64,000 nucleotides of DNA from Synechococcus sp. NOUM97013. GTDB taxonomy: Bacteria; Cyanobacteriota; Cyanobacteriia; PCC-6307; Cyanobiaceae. Of this stretch, positions 16,957 through 27,651 are shown piece by piece; the stretch's first letter is position 1, and every line of letters begins with the position of its first letter. A program made the position numbers and the translations under genes. The stretch covers positions 186,001-250,000 of the forward strand of contig NZ_CP047941.1 of assembly GCF_014279815.1 (NCBI RefSeq), read 5' to 3'. The notes beneath the pieces were generated by a model, which was given only the letters and a program-made list of their open reading frames with translations, did not search any database and was not told where the DNA came from.

Positions 16957-19167
16957 ATGGCCGACATCGTTCTTCTGGCCACCTCAGACTGGGATCATCC
17001 GCTCTGGACCAACAAGCAGCATGTGGCCTGCGCGCTGGCTGAGTTGGGCCATCGGGTGCTGTATGTGGATTCCCTGGGGGTCCGCGGTCCCCGTGTGGAT
17101 CGTTCCGACTCGGGCCGCATCCTGAGGCGATTGCGTCGGGGATTGCGTGGTCCGCGCAAGGTGAGGCCAGGGGTGTGGGTGCTGTCGCCTCTGGTGCTGC
17201 CGGGCCAGACCCGCGGCTGGGCTGGATTTCTCAACCGCTGGAGTCTCAATCTCAGCCTGTTGGTAGCCGATTGGCTGCTGGACCTGCGCCGTCCGCTGCT
17301 CTGGACGTTCAATCCCCAGACCCGCGCCTATCTGCGCCTGAGCCGGTTCCATGCCGTGGTGTATTGCTGCGTGGATCGCATTCAGGCTCAGCCGGGCATG
17401 CCCGTGCAGGCTCTGGAGGCGGCGGAGCGTGATCTCTGCTCCGTCGCCAATGCCTTGTTCACCACGTCGCCGCAGCTTCAGGCGTCGCTCGGGCCGCTGA
17501 ATGCCGGCAGCCATGGCTTCGGCAACGTGGCGGACGCGACCCATTTCGGTCAGGCCCTGCAAGCCGATCTGCCCCGACCGGCGGATTGGCCCGCCACCGA
17601 GGGGCCAGTGCTCATCTTCATCGGTGCGATTGATGCCTACAAGCTCGATCTCGTCATGCTCGAGGCCTTGATGGAGCGCACCCCTCACTGCACCTATCTG
17701 TTCATCGGTCCGGTGGGGGAGACCGATCCCAGCACCGATGTGAGCAGCTGGAAGCGCTTCCCGCATGTGCATCTGCTGGGCCCCAGGCCCTACGCCAGCC
17801 TCCCGGCCTATCTCGCCCATGCGGATGTGGCCTTGTTGCCGCTGCAGATCAACGACTACACCCGTCACATGTACCCGATGAAATTCTTCGAGTACCTGGC
17901 GGCCGGTCGTCCGGTGGTGGCCACGGCGATCCCCTCCTTGCGTGATCAGGGGGATGTGGCACTGCTTTGTGAGCCTGCGGTGTCTGCCTTTGAAGCGGCG
18001 ATTCAGCAGGCCTTAGCTGGAGAGGGGCCGGCCCTGGAGCGCCGGCTTGCCCGTGCCCAGCGCCACACCTATCGGACGCGCACGCAGGCCATGCTCGACT
18101 GCCTCAGTGATCACGGCCTGATGCCGGATGAGCCCTTGGCTCCCCAGGCGCCCCGCTACCACCACATCCGCACCCAGTGGAGTCGGCCCCACGTTTCAGC
18201 CCAGCTGCGCCTCGCTCTGTTGGGCGTGTTGGAGCGGCTGGGTCAACCGGCCAGGGCTGAACGTTGGCTGCGTCGCTGGCTGGAGCGGGAGCCCTCCAAC
18301 ATCACCCTGCTGAGTGATCTGGCCCGGCGCCGATTGGCCCAGGGTGACAACCGCGAGGGCTGTCGCCTGATTGAGCGGGTCTGGCAGCAAGACGGTGAAG
18401 CCGAAATCCTGCACCAGCTGCTGTTCCGCCGCGGGTCTCGACCGGGTAGTCGCATCGATCAGTTGGCGATGTTCGATGCGCTGGCGTCCAGTACGGCCTT
18501 GCCGATGCATTACGCCGGCTACTGCCGGGTGGTGCGCACTTATCGGGCCATCGATGCGAAGGATGGGGCGGCGTTGCGCCGCGGTGTGGATGGGCTCGCA
18601 GCGATCCTGGCGGAGCTGGAGGCGGATCCCGACACCTATCGCTGCCTCAAGCCCAACCGGGAGAACCGGGCCAAGCTGCTGATCTCCGCACAACTCACGC
18701 GTCTTCGGGCCTTGATGGCCTTGAAGGACACCGCGGCGCTGGAGCGGGCCTCCCGCGAACTGCTGGACAGCGCCCGGCGCTACGACCCGTTCGCCATCGA
18801 TCTCACCACAGCCACGCGCATGACCCGCAACATCATGCGCAGTCTCACCATTGCCGCGGTGATGGCCTGGCATGCCGACGATCCGCAGCGTTTCGATGCC
18901 GTGGTCGCTGAGATGGAGCGTCTGCGCAATGCCTGCCATTCCGACCGCTTCGACGTGATTTCGGGCGAAACCCACGAAGATCACCGTTGGTTCGCCGATG
19001 CCGTGGTGGCCATGCTTCAGGCCTGTCGCTGGCCGGCATCAGACGCCAGCGCGCGGCCGTCCATGCAGCAGTTGGTGGACCCCGTTCTGCTGGTGTATTT
19101 TCCGGATCTGCGCCGCGAACGTTCCGAGAAGGCCGAGCGCTTTCTGCAATCGCTCGGGTCGCGCTGA
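16957..19167 (+). CDS. GT4-like glycosyltransferase with a long C-terminal helical extension
   Basis: Residues 1-375 look like a GT-B glycosyltransferase. They include a Trp/His-containing N-terminus (TSDWDHPLWTNKQHVA), the donor-domain strand VLIFIGAIDAYKLDL, and the nucleotide-sugar signature MYPMKFFEYLAAGRPVVATA. Residues 400-736 are a separate, Leu/Arg/Ala-rich helical region, in part reminiscent of TPR repeats (LRRWLEREPSNITLLSDLARRRLAQGD). No catalytic motif is visible there, so I treat it as a protein-interaction module. The gene begins 6 bp after the ABC transporter, and its stop overlaps the next ATG (TGATG), implying translational coupling. Confidence 0.82.
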   Translation: MADIVLLATSDWDHPLWTNKQHVACALAELGHRVLYVDSLGVRGPRVDRSDSGRILRRLRRGLRGPRKVRPGVWVLSPLVLPGQTRGWAGFLNRWSLNLSLLVADWLLDLRRPLLWTFNPQTRAYLRLSRFHAVVYCCVDRIQAQPGMPVQALEAAERDLCSVANALFTTSPQLQASLGPLNAGSHGFGNVADATHFGQALQADLPRPADWPATEGPVLIFIGAIDAYKLDLVMLEALMERTPHCTYLFIGPVGETDPSTDVSSWKRFPHVHLLGPRPYASLPAYLAHADVALLPLQINDYTRHMYPMKFFEYLAAGRPVVATAIPSLRDQGDVALLCEPAVSAFEAAIQQALAGEGPALERRLARAQRHTYRTRTQAMLDCLSDHGLMPDEPLAPQAPRYHHIRTQWSRPHVSAQLRLALLGVLERLGQPARAERWLRRWLEREPSNITLLSDLARRRLAQGDNREGCRLIERVWQQDGEAEILHQLLFRRGSRPGSRIDQLAMFDALASSTALPMHYAGYCRVVRTYRAIDAKDGAALRRGVDGLAAILAELEADPDTYRCLKPNRENRAKLLISAQLTRLRALMALKDTAALERASRELLDSARRYDPFAIDLTTATRMTRNIMRSLTIAAVMAWHADDPQRFDAVVAEMERLRNACHSDRFDVISGETHEDHRWFADAVVAMLQACRWPASDASARPSMQQLVDPVLLVYFPDLRRERSEKAERFLQSLGSR

Positions 19168-20315
19168 TGGCCGCGTTGCGGGTGGTGTTCACCATTGATT
19201 CGCTCAAGCTCGGTGGCGCCGAGCGGGTGTTGCTGCGCTGGGCCGGCTGGTGCCGTGAGGAAGGCTGGCAGGTGTTGGTGATCACGCGGCAGGGACCGCA
19301 GCGTGATGCGTACCCCGTTCCGGAAGGGGTGGAACGTTGGGTGGAGCCCCGGCTGTCGCCGCCCCTGGAGCGGCTGGGCTGGTTTGCTTTCCCCTTTCGG
19401 CTGCTGGCCTTGCGCCAGCTGTTGCGTCGTTACCGCAGTGACGTGGTGGTGGGTGTGACCACCCTGCCCGCGGTGAAACTGCTGCTGGCCAGTGCAGGAC
19501 TGCCGTTGAGCACCGTGGTCTCTGAACGAAACTACCCGCCGGCCAAGCCTCCATCTCTGCCCTGGCGATGGTTGCGGCGCTTCACCTATCCCAGGGCCGA
19601 TCTGCATCTGGTTCAGACCGTGCCCGCGGGGGTCTGGCTGCGTGACCACTGCGCGGTGACGCGCCAGCGGTTGCTGCCCAACCCAGTCAGCTGGCCATTG
19701 CCGGACCGGGAGCCCGTGGTGTTGCCCGAGGACTGGCTGGCAGCCGACCATCCCCTGATCCTTGCGGCGGGAACGAAGGCGCATCAGAAAGGCTTTGACC
19801 GTTTGATGCCGGTGTTCGCTGAGCTGGGGCGGCGTTCTCCCAACCTGCATCTGGCCTTGCTGGGACTCGCGCCGGGTCGTTATCACGGTCGTGATCAGCA
19901 GGCTGAGCTGCGCTCGGCTCTCGTTGACAGCCCTGATCTGCAGCAGCGGTTGCTGTTGCCGGGAGTGAGCGGCAGCATGGCCCGCTGGTATGCGCGGGCC
20001 ACGGTGTTTGTGTTGCCATCACGCTACGAGGGATTCCCCAATGTGCTGCTGGAGGCGATGGCGGCCGGGTGTGCCTGCATTGCCAGCGACTGCCTCACGG
20101 GGCCGTCCGATCTGATTCGCCATGGCGAGAACGGTCTGTTGCTGCCGCCCCAGGCCACAACCGAGGCCTGGGTGGACGCGATCGAGACCTTGTTGATTGA
20201 TCCGGACTACCGCCGCCAGCTGGGTGCTCGCGCTGCAACGGTGCGGGAGCGATATGCGCCGGAACGCCTACGGCGTGATTTTCTAGAGGCGTTGCGCCCG
20301 TTGCGCCATGGATGA
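19167..20315 (+). CDS. GT4-type glycosyltransferase
   Basis: A 382-residue GT-B enzyme with TIDSLKLGGAERVLLRWAGW near the start, which is the glycine-rich acceptor-domain loop. The C-terminal donor signature is LPSRYEGFPNVLLEAMAAG. The start ATG overlaps the previous stop by one base. The open frame continues upstream to 18987, but that part is antiparallel shadow of the previous gene's coding sequence. It overlaps the next glycosyltransferase by 8 bp. Sugar specificity is unknown; sequence resembles capsule/O-antigen glycosyltransferases. Confidence 0.9.
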   Translation: MAALRVVFTIDSLKLGGAERVLLRWAGWCREEGWQVLVITRQGPQRDAYPVPEGVERWVEPRLSPPLERLGWFAFPFRLLALRQLLRRYRSDVVVGVTTLPAVKLLLASAGLPLSTVVSERNYPPAKPPSLPWRWLRRFTYPRADLHLVQTVPAGVWLRDHCAVTRQRLLPNPVSWPLPDREPVVLPEDWLAADHPLILAAGTKAHQKGFDRLMPVFAELGRRSPNLHLALLGLAPGRYHGRDQQAELRSALVDSPDLQQRLLLPGVSGSMARWYARATVFVLPSRYEGFPNVLLEAMAAGCACIASDCLTGPSDLIRHGENGLLLPPQATTEAWVDAIETLLIDPDYRRQLGARAATVRERYAPERLRRDFLEALRPLRHG

Positions 20316-21615
20316 TCTCTGGGTTGTGCTGCCCCACATCGGCGCTGGCGGTGCCCAGAAAGTGGGTCTGCTTGCTGCGGAGCATTTCGCAGCTCAGGGG
20401 TTCAAGGTGCGGGTGCTGTCGCTGCGCCATGGGCATCCGATCAAGCACGCGATCCCCGAGGGCGTGGAGCTGTTTGATCTGGGGCCCGATGATGACTTCA
20501 GTCTTCATCCCTGGTTGCAGGACGGCTGGAATCGTTCGCTGTTGGCCCGCGGCCGTCGCTTCACCATCGCCCAGTGCATCAAGCTCCGGCGGTTTCTGAT
20601 CCGAGCCACGATGGCCCTGGTGTTGCGTGGTCTCCAGCTCACCTGGCGCTGGTGTGAGCCGAAAGTCCAGCCTGGTTCCGATGCATGGGTGACTCGCCTG
20701 CTGGGCTGGTGCATGCAGGGCATCGGCGGCCTGCGCTACCGGCGTTTGCGCGAGCTGTTGCAGCAGCAGCGGCCCAAGCGGGTGTTGGCCCTGCTCACCA
20801 AAACCAACATCCTCTGCTCGGCGGCGGTTTGGGATCTGCCCATCCATCTGGTGGTGTCGGAGCGCAATGACCCCCGCCTGCAGCAGCTCGATCGTTTGTG
20901 GAGTCGTCTTCGCTGCGTTTACTACCGCCGTGCCGAGGTGGTGACCGCAAACACCGAGGGTGTGCTCGAAGCCCTGCAAGAGATGGGGCCATGGCAACGG
21001 TTGGCGCTGTTGCCCAATCCCCTACCGGGTGGATTGAGTTTGCAGGATTCCCAGCCATCGCCTGTTCAGCGCCAGCTGGAGGTGCTGGCGGTGGCTCGTC
21101 TGGTGCGCCAGAAGGGCCTGGATGTATTGATTCGTGCCTTCGCGTCTCTGCCGCCGTCGGTTCGGGAGGGTTGGCACGTCACCCTGGTCGGCGATGGACC
21201 GGAGCGCCAGGCGCTGGAAGTACTAGCTAGCGGTGCGGGGCTCGGGGATTCGATTCGCTTCGAGGGGTTCCGCTCGGATCCCTTGGTGTTCATGCGCCGC
21301 GCTTCGATCTTTGCGCTTCCATCGCGCTTTGAAGGCATGCCCAATGCCTTGCTTGAGGCCATGGCCGCAGGGCTGCCATCGGTGGTGAGTGATGCTTCCC
21401 CTGGTCCGCTGGAGATGGTGACTGATGGCCGGCAGGGGCTGGTGGTGCCCTGTGACGACGTGAGCGCGTTCGCGATGGCTCTGCAGCAGCTGATGCGCGA
21501 TGGCGATCTGCGCGATCGCTACGGCGATGCGGCCCGCACCACCCTGCGCGCACTCGACTGGGATGTGGTGGAGCCCCACTGGCGTTCGGTGCTGGCCCTG
21601 CCAGCGCAGCCATGA
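20308..21615 (+). CDS. GT4-type glycosyltransferase
   Basis: The 435-residue product starts VVLPHIGAGGAQKVGLLAAE and carries the donor-domain motif LPSRFEGMPNALLEAMAAG, both diagnostic of the GT4 family. A region of about 60 residues (roughly 90-150) is inserted between the first strands and the SERND-type acceptor loop. It contains a short hydrophobic stretch (LVLRGLQLTWRW) and may mediate membrane association. The gene overlaps the preceding glycosyltransferase by 8 bp and the following one by an ATGA. It is closely similar in plan to the gene just upstream, suggesting an old duplication. Confidence 0.9.
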   Translation: MDDLWVVLPHIGAGGAQKVGLLAAEHFAAQGFKVRVLSLRHGHPIKHAIPEGVELFDLGPDDDFSLHPWLQDGWNRSLLARGRRFTIAQCIKLRRFLIRATMALVLRGLQLTWRWCEPKVQPGSDAWVTRLLGWCMQGIGGLRYRRLRELLQQQRPKRVLALLTKTNILCSAAVWDLPIHLVVSERNDPRLQQLDRLWSRLRCVYYRRAEVVTANTEGVLEALQEMGPWQRLALLPNPLPGGLSLQDSQPSPVQRQLEVLAVARLVRQKGLDVLIRAFASLPPSVREGWHVTLVGDGPERQALEVLASGAGLGDSIRFEGFRSDPLVFMRRASIFALPSRFEGMPNALLEAMAAGLPSVVSDASPGPLEMVTDGRQGLVVPCDDVSAFAMALQQLMRDGDLRDRYGDAARTTLRALDWDVVEPHWRSVLALPAQP

Positions 21616-22793
21616 GCCGAGTTGTTTCCGGTCGCAGCGACGGCCGTGAGCGGGTGCTGGTGCTGGCCCCCACAGCCCGCGCCGCCAGTGAAACCTTCAT
21701 TCGCGCCAATCTCAGTGGGTTGTCGTTGACCTTGACGGCCTACTTCGGTGACGAACGACCGCTGAAATACCCCTGGCGCCTGGCCTACGGCAGTTCGATC
21801 CTGTTCAGCAAGCTGTTCACGCGTCTGCATTGGCTGCGTTTGGCAGGGTTGCCGGCAGCCTGCGTGGCTTTGGCCCTGATCCGTCGCCATCAACCGGATG
21901 TGGTGATGGTGGAGTTCGGTTTTGAAGCGGTGCGGGTGATGGAGGCTTGCGCCTGGTCCGGCGTGCCCCTGGTGGTGCATTTCCGCGGTTCCGATGCCTC
22001 GGCTGAGAGTCGCTTGGGTCTGCTGAAGGGGCGTTACCGGCGTCTGCTGGCGATGGCCGCCGGCGTGATCGTTAAATCCAGACCGATGGCCGACACCCTT
22101 TTGGCGCTGGGCGCACCGGCGGATCGCCTGCTGATCAGTCCCTCCGGGGCTAATGCCGCTTTGTTTCAGGGCAGCGACCCGGCCGCGGCGCCACCGGTGC
22201 TGTTGGCGGTGGGTCGTTTTGTGGCCAAGAAGGGCCCGCTGCAGACGCTGCGAGCCTTTGCTTTGCTCTGCCGTGAGCCCGCTGTGGCCAGGCTGCAGCC
22301 CGAGCTGTGGATGGTGGGAGAGGGCCCGCTGCTGGCCTCTGCACGGTCGTTGGTGGTGGCGCTTGGCCTCCAGGAGCAGGTGCGATTCCTGGGCGTGCGT
22401 TCCCAGGACCGGGTGGCTCAGCTGATGCGCGAGGTGCGGGGGTTCGTGCAGCACTCGATGGTGGCCCCGGATGGTGACAGCGAGGGCAATCCTGTGGCGG
22501 TGATGGAAGCCCAACTCAGTGGTCTGCCGGTGGTGGCAACCCGTCATGCCGGTATCCCTGAGGTGGTGCTGGAGGGACAGACAGGGCTGCTGGTGGAGGA
22601 AGGTGACGAAGCCGCCATGGCGCGGGCGATGGCACGTCTGCTGATGGAGCCGGATCTGGCGGCACGTCTGGGAGACTGCGGGCGCCGGCGCATTCAGGAG
22701 CGGTTCACCATCGAGCATCACCTCCGGCAGGTTGAGCAGCTGCTGCGTCAGGTCATCGGCGACCGTCAGGCACACCGCAGGGAACGGTCGTGA
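21612..22793 (+). CDS. GT4-type glycosyltransferase (colanic-acid-type)
   Basis: This 393-residue enzyme begins VLVLAPTARAASETFIRANL. That ETFI segment is typical of WcaL/AmsK-like glycosyltransferases acting on exopolysaccharide or colanic-acid repeats. The C-terminal donor site is visible as DGDSEGNPVAVMEAQLSGLPVVATRH followed by GIPEVV. It overlaps its upstream neighbour by ATGA and its stop overlaps the start of the sulfotransferase gene (TGATG). The tight packing indicates one polycistronic message from about 15.1 to 23.6 kb. Confidence 0.9.
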   Translation: MSRVVSGRSDGRERVLVLAPTARAASETFIRANLSGLSLTLTAYFGDERPLKYPWRLAYGSSILFSKLFTRLHWLRLAGLPAACVALALIRRHQPDVVMVEFGFEAVRVMEACAWSGVPLVVHFRGSDASAESRLGLLKGRYRRLLAMAAGVIVKSRPMADTLLALGAPADRLLISPSGANAALFQGSDPAAAPPVLLAVGRFVAKKGPLQTLRAFALLCREPAVARLQPELWMVGEGPLLASARSLVVALGLQEQVRFLGVRSQDRVAQLMREVRGFVQHSMVAPDGDSEGNPVAVMEAQLSGLPVVATRHAGIPEVVLEGQTGLLVEEGDEAAMARAMARLLMEPDLAARLGDCGRRRIQERFTIEHHLRQVEQLLRQVIGDRQAHRRERS

Positions 22794-23650
22794 TGAGGGA
22801 TGCTTCGCCGGCCAGGCGCAGGCTTCTGCTGATCAGGGGCCTCGGCCACAGCGGCACTACGATTCTGGATATGGCTTTAGGAGCACATCCTCTGCTCGTG
22901 GGCCTTGGAGAAGCCGCCCGAATTTTGGAACGGCCTGACGCGGGAGAAGAACACCGCGGACCTGCTCAGCTGCGCCATGGTCTGCGCTTTGAGCGCCGTT
23001 GCACCTGTGGCGCCGTGGCGGCCGAGTGCCCCGTGTGGGGTCCGCTGTTGGAGTGGCTCCCAGGCCATGACGACCGCCCTCTGGCCGAGAAGACCCTGCG
23101 GCTGCTGGACGCCGTGCAGCGCATCCACCCAGAGGCGCAGTGGGCGGTGGATTCCTATCAGGACGACATGGTGTTGCCGTTACTCGATGACCCTGAACTG
23201 GACATTCGCATCGTGCATCTCACCCGTGATGTGCGCAGTTGGGTGCATTCCCGCTCCCGTGATGGCCAGCGTCGTGGCCAGTGGTTGCCAGGTCTGAAGC
23301 CGCTGTTGCGTTGGTGCCGGGTGAATGCACGCCAGGGATACAGGCTGCAAGCCAGTGGCCGGCCGATCTATCGCCTGGGTTATGAGCAGTTGGCCCTCGA
23401 TCCGGAGAGAAGTCTGCAGCGACTCTGCGACTGGTTGGAGGTCCCGTTTGATCGCAAGATGCTGGAGCCTGCGCAGCACTCAAGCAGCCACATCCTCTCG
23501 GGAAATCGCATGCGTTTTGATGCCAAGCGAGGGGCATCGATTCGCTACGACGGCGCCTGGTTGTATCAGCCCGCTGGGCTGGCCCAGATGGCTCTGCTGC
23601 TGCCGTGGGTGGCGCGTTTGAACCGCAGGTTGGTGTATTCGGACGATTGA
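22793..23650 (+). CDS. sulfotransferase-family protein
   Basis: The 285-residue protein resembles PAPS-dependent carbohydrate sulfotransferases. The 5'-phosphosulfate loop is seen in LIRGLGHSGTTILDMALG and the 3'-phosphate contact in IVHLTRDVRSWVHSRSR. A cysteine-rich patch (RCTCGAVAAECPVWG) lies between them. It is the last gene of the glycosyltransferase run, so the likely acceptor is a nascent surface glycan. An in-frame GTG lies one codon upstream of the ATG. It ends 14 bp before the convergent kdsA stop. Acceptor identity is inference. Confidence 0.82.
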   Translation: MRDASPARRRLLLIRGLGHSGTTILDMALGAHPLLVGLGEAARILERPDAGEEHRGPAQLRHGLRFERRCTCGAVAAECPVWGPLLEWLPGHDDRPLAEKTLRLLDAVQRIHPEAQWAVDSYQDDMVLPLLDDPELDIRIVHLTRDVRSWVHSRSRDGQRRGQWLPGLKPLLRWCRVNARQGYRLQASGRPIYRLGYEQLALDPERSLQRLCDWLEVPFDRKMLEPAQHSSSHILSGNRMRFDAKRGASIRYDGAWLYQPAGLAQMALLLPWVARLNRRLVYSDD

Positions 23651-23664
23651 GGTTTGATGCCCAA

Positions 23665-25311
<1,647 letters not shown>

Positions 25312-25316
25312 CACGC

Positions 25317-26159
25317 ATGACCGCTTCGACCCCTCAGCCATCGGCGATTCAGCGTTCTGTGGTGGCTGTGCCTGCGCGCCTGGCCTCATCACGGCTGCCC
25401 GACAAGGTTCTGGCCGACATCGGCGGTCAGCCCATGATTCAACGTGTGTTGAATCGCTGTGCTGAGGCTGAAGGGCCGGCGTCTGTGGTGCTGTGCACCG
25501 ACAGTGAACGCTTGCTGGAGCTGGCATCGGCTTGGGGCTTTCCCGTGTTGATGACGGCCGAGACCTGCAGTTCCGGCAGTGAGCGCATTGCCTCTGTGGC
25601 CGATCAACTGGTGGCGTTGGCCTGGGGAGAGGCAGCGGATGCCTGGGATGCCGCACAACGGCAGCAACGGTTGCTGAGCACCGCCGTGATCAATGTGCAG
25701 GGAGATCAGCCGTTTCTGGATTCCGCTGTGGTGACCCAGATGGTGTCGGAGTTCGGCAAGCGGGATCCGGTGCCGGCGGTGGTGACGCCTGTGTATCGAC
25801 TGTCTGCGGCCACCATTCACAACCCAGCGGTGGTGAAAACATTGCTGGCCCGTGACGGCAGAGCTCTGTATTTCTCCCGTTCCGCCATTCCCCATGTGCG
25901 CGATGTGGATCCGAAGGACTGGCATGAACACGCTCCCTATTGGGGGCATGTGGGGATGTATGGCTTCCGGGGAGACGTGCTTGCCGGTTGGGATCAGTTG
26001 CCCGCGTCACCGCTGGAAGATCTGGAGCGGTTGGAGCAACTGCGTTTGATTGAAGCGGGGCACACGATCGCCACCTTCAGCGTGGAAGGAACATCCCTCT
26101 CCGTCGATACGCCAGAACAGTTAGAGGAAGCACGTCGTTTGGCAGATTCTTCCGTCTGA
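25317..26159 (+). CDS. kdsB: 3-deoxy-manno-octulosonate cytidylyltransferase (CMP-Kdo synthetase)
   Basis: KdsB activates Kdo with CTP to CMP-Kdo for transfer to lipid A or capsule. The 280-residue protein carries the nucleotide-binding motif VAVPARLASSRLPDKVLADI, LCTDSERL, and the metal-site INVQGDQPFLD, followed by RDGRALYFSRSAIP and WGHVGMYGFR. It begins with ATG 5 bp after the upstream gene's stop; an in-frame TTG at 25308 is less likely. The gene is slightly longer than E. coli kdsB because of an insertion around residues 95-115 (WGEAADAWDAAQRQQ). Confidence 0.95.
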   Translation: MTASTPQPSAIQRSVVAVPARLASSRLPDKVLADIGGQPMIQRVLNRCAEAEGPASVVLCTDSERLLELASAWGFPVLMTAETCSSGSERIASVADQLVALAWGEAADAWDAAQRQQRLLSTAVINVQGDQPFLDSAVVTQMVSEFGKRDPVPAVVTPVYRLSAATIHNPAVVKTLLARDGRALYFSRSAIPHVRDVDPKDWHEHAPYWGHVGMYGFRGDVLAGWDQLPASPLEDLERLEQLRLIEAGHTIATFSVEGTSLSVDTPEQLEEARRLADSSV

Positions 26160-26166
26160 GATCGGC

Positions 26167-27627
26167 ATGGCATCGACGCAACTCCGACGTCTGACCACTG
26201 TTGCAGCAGCAGCTGTTGTGTTGTTGATCCTTTGGATGTTGATCCAGGATTTTCATGCCATCAGCGCCAGTTCGTTAGGTGGTGATGCCTCTCAGAATGT
26301 TCGCTCCAGTGTCAATCTGGCGAAGTATGGGATTTACAGCAATCAGGCGATTTCGCCGGATGTCACTCCCGGTTTTCGACGCGAGCCTCTGCCCAACTTC
26401 TTGTTGGCGTTTTATCTGAGGTTGGTTGATCTTTGGTCTCCTGGTTTGCTCGATCAAACGGGACAACCTTTCACAGATGCCTTTCTGGTCTTCATTAAAC
26501 AGATCAATCTTGTTTGGGCTGCCGCTCTTTTTGGGGGTCTTTGGTTGACGTCGCAACTGGTGTTTACTCCCTTGCTGGCTGCCCATGGGCTGGCTGTGAT
26601 CCAGATCGTCGCGGTCAACCGTTTCTTTGTGCTCAAGGCGGTCAATGGAATGAGTACAGAGTTGATTGCTGGCATGGTGCTGGTTTGGCTGGGTGTCGTG
26701 TTGTTGATGGCATCGCGTTGGAGGTCTTGGCAATGGCTGTTGGTTTCCGGCGTGGCCTTTGGATTGCTGGCTTTGACGAAAGCGACAGGTGCCTATGTGG
26801 CCTTGCTTGTTTTGCCGCTGATCGCCTTTGCCATCGCGGGGTTCAGCAAGCGCTACTGGATTTCGTTTCTGGCAATCTCGTTTGGGTTTTTGATCACTGT
26901 GACGCCCTGGTTAGTGCGGAATCAACTTTATTTTTCTAAGCCTGTGATTGCTCAGGGAGGGGGTGATGTGCTGTTGATTCGCTCGACTTTTAATCAGATG
27001 AATCGGCAGCAATTTGGTGATGCTTTCTATGCCTATGCGCCCAGAGATTTACGCCGTGACTTCCTGGGTCCATGGATGGGGCTCTCGGAAGACGACTTTT
27101 CCTGTGAGGGCAGGTTATCGGTGTATACGCGGAATCTTGAGTGCGACCGACAGGCTCTGGAGGACAAGCGCTACGACGATGTTCAGTCGTTTTATCAGCG
27201 TGGTAAGCGCGCCATTCCTCGAGCCTTGGCGCTGAGGGGTGATAAGAAAAAAGATTTCGCGATGCAGGAATTCCGCCGCCACCCCCTGAAAGTACTGGTC
27301 ACGACTTTTCCAATTGGCTGGCGAGGCTTCTGGGGTTTTCGTGAGAGGGTATGGAACTACATTGTCTTGAATGCTGCAGCGTATTCCGCCTTGTTATTGG
27401 CACCTTTGCTGGCATGGATCGAGCGGAAGCCTTCCTGGTTGATGGTTTCGATCGTTCCGGTATCATTCTTTATGTTCTACAGCTTTTTAAGCCATTTTCT
27501 TCCGCGTTATTCAACTCCATTTATCCCGGCTTCGCTTGTCTGTCTGTCCATGTTGGTTGTGGACGGTTTTGCAAGGCTTGATGGACGAATTAGGCCAGGG
27601 CGATTGGCGTTCATCAGGTTGGTGTGA
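26167..27627 (+). CDS. polytopic membrane protein, possible GT-C-type glycosyltransferase
   Basis: The 486-residue protein has an N-terminal membrane helix (VAAAAVVLLILWMLIQDF), then an extracytoplasmic loop with GGDASQNVRSSVNLAKYG, then about eight more helices. An acidic residue in the first loop after helix 1 and the overall plan match GT-C enzymes that use polyprenyl-phosphate sugars. A large hydrophilic loop (about residues 275-380) lies before the last helices. It follows kdsB by 7 bp in the same direction. Codon use is slightly more AT-rich than kdsB. No specific family could be named. Confidence 0.68.
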   Translation: MASTQLRRLTTVAAAAVVLLILWMLIQDFHAISASSLGGDASQNVRSSVNLAKYGIYSNQAISPDVTPGFRREPLPNFLLAFYLRLVDLWSPGLLDQTGQPFTDAFLVFIKQINLVWAAALFGGLWLTSQLVFTPLLAAHGLAVIQIVAVNRFFVLKAVNGMSTELIAGMVLVWLGVVLLMASRWRSWQWLLVSGVAFGLLALTKATGAYVALLVLPLIAFAIAGFSKRYWISFLAISFGFLITVTPWLVRNQLYFSKPVIAQGGGDVLLIRSTFNQMNRQQFGDAFYAYAPRDLRRDFLGPWMGLSEDDFSCEGRLSVYTRNLECDRQALEDKRYDDVQSFYQRGKRAIPRALALRGDKKKDFAMQEFRRHPLKVLVTTFPIGWRGFWGFRERVWNYIVLNAAAYSALLLAPLLAWIERKPSWLMVSIVPVSFFMFYSFLSHFLPRYSTPFIPASLVCLSMLVVDGFARLDGRIRPGRLAFIRLV

Positions 27628-27651
27628 AGCTAGTTTCGTGCTGAATGATCC

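Noticed and set aside
21519-22775. 418-codon minus-strand frame opposite a glycosyltransferase
   Set aside because: Very rich in His and Gln with no domain; the plus-strand GT4 gene with coupled starts explains the region.
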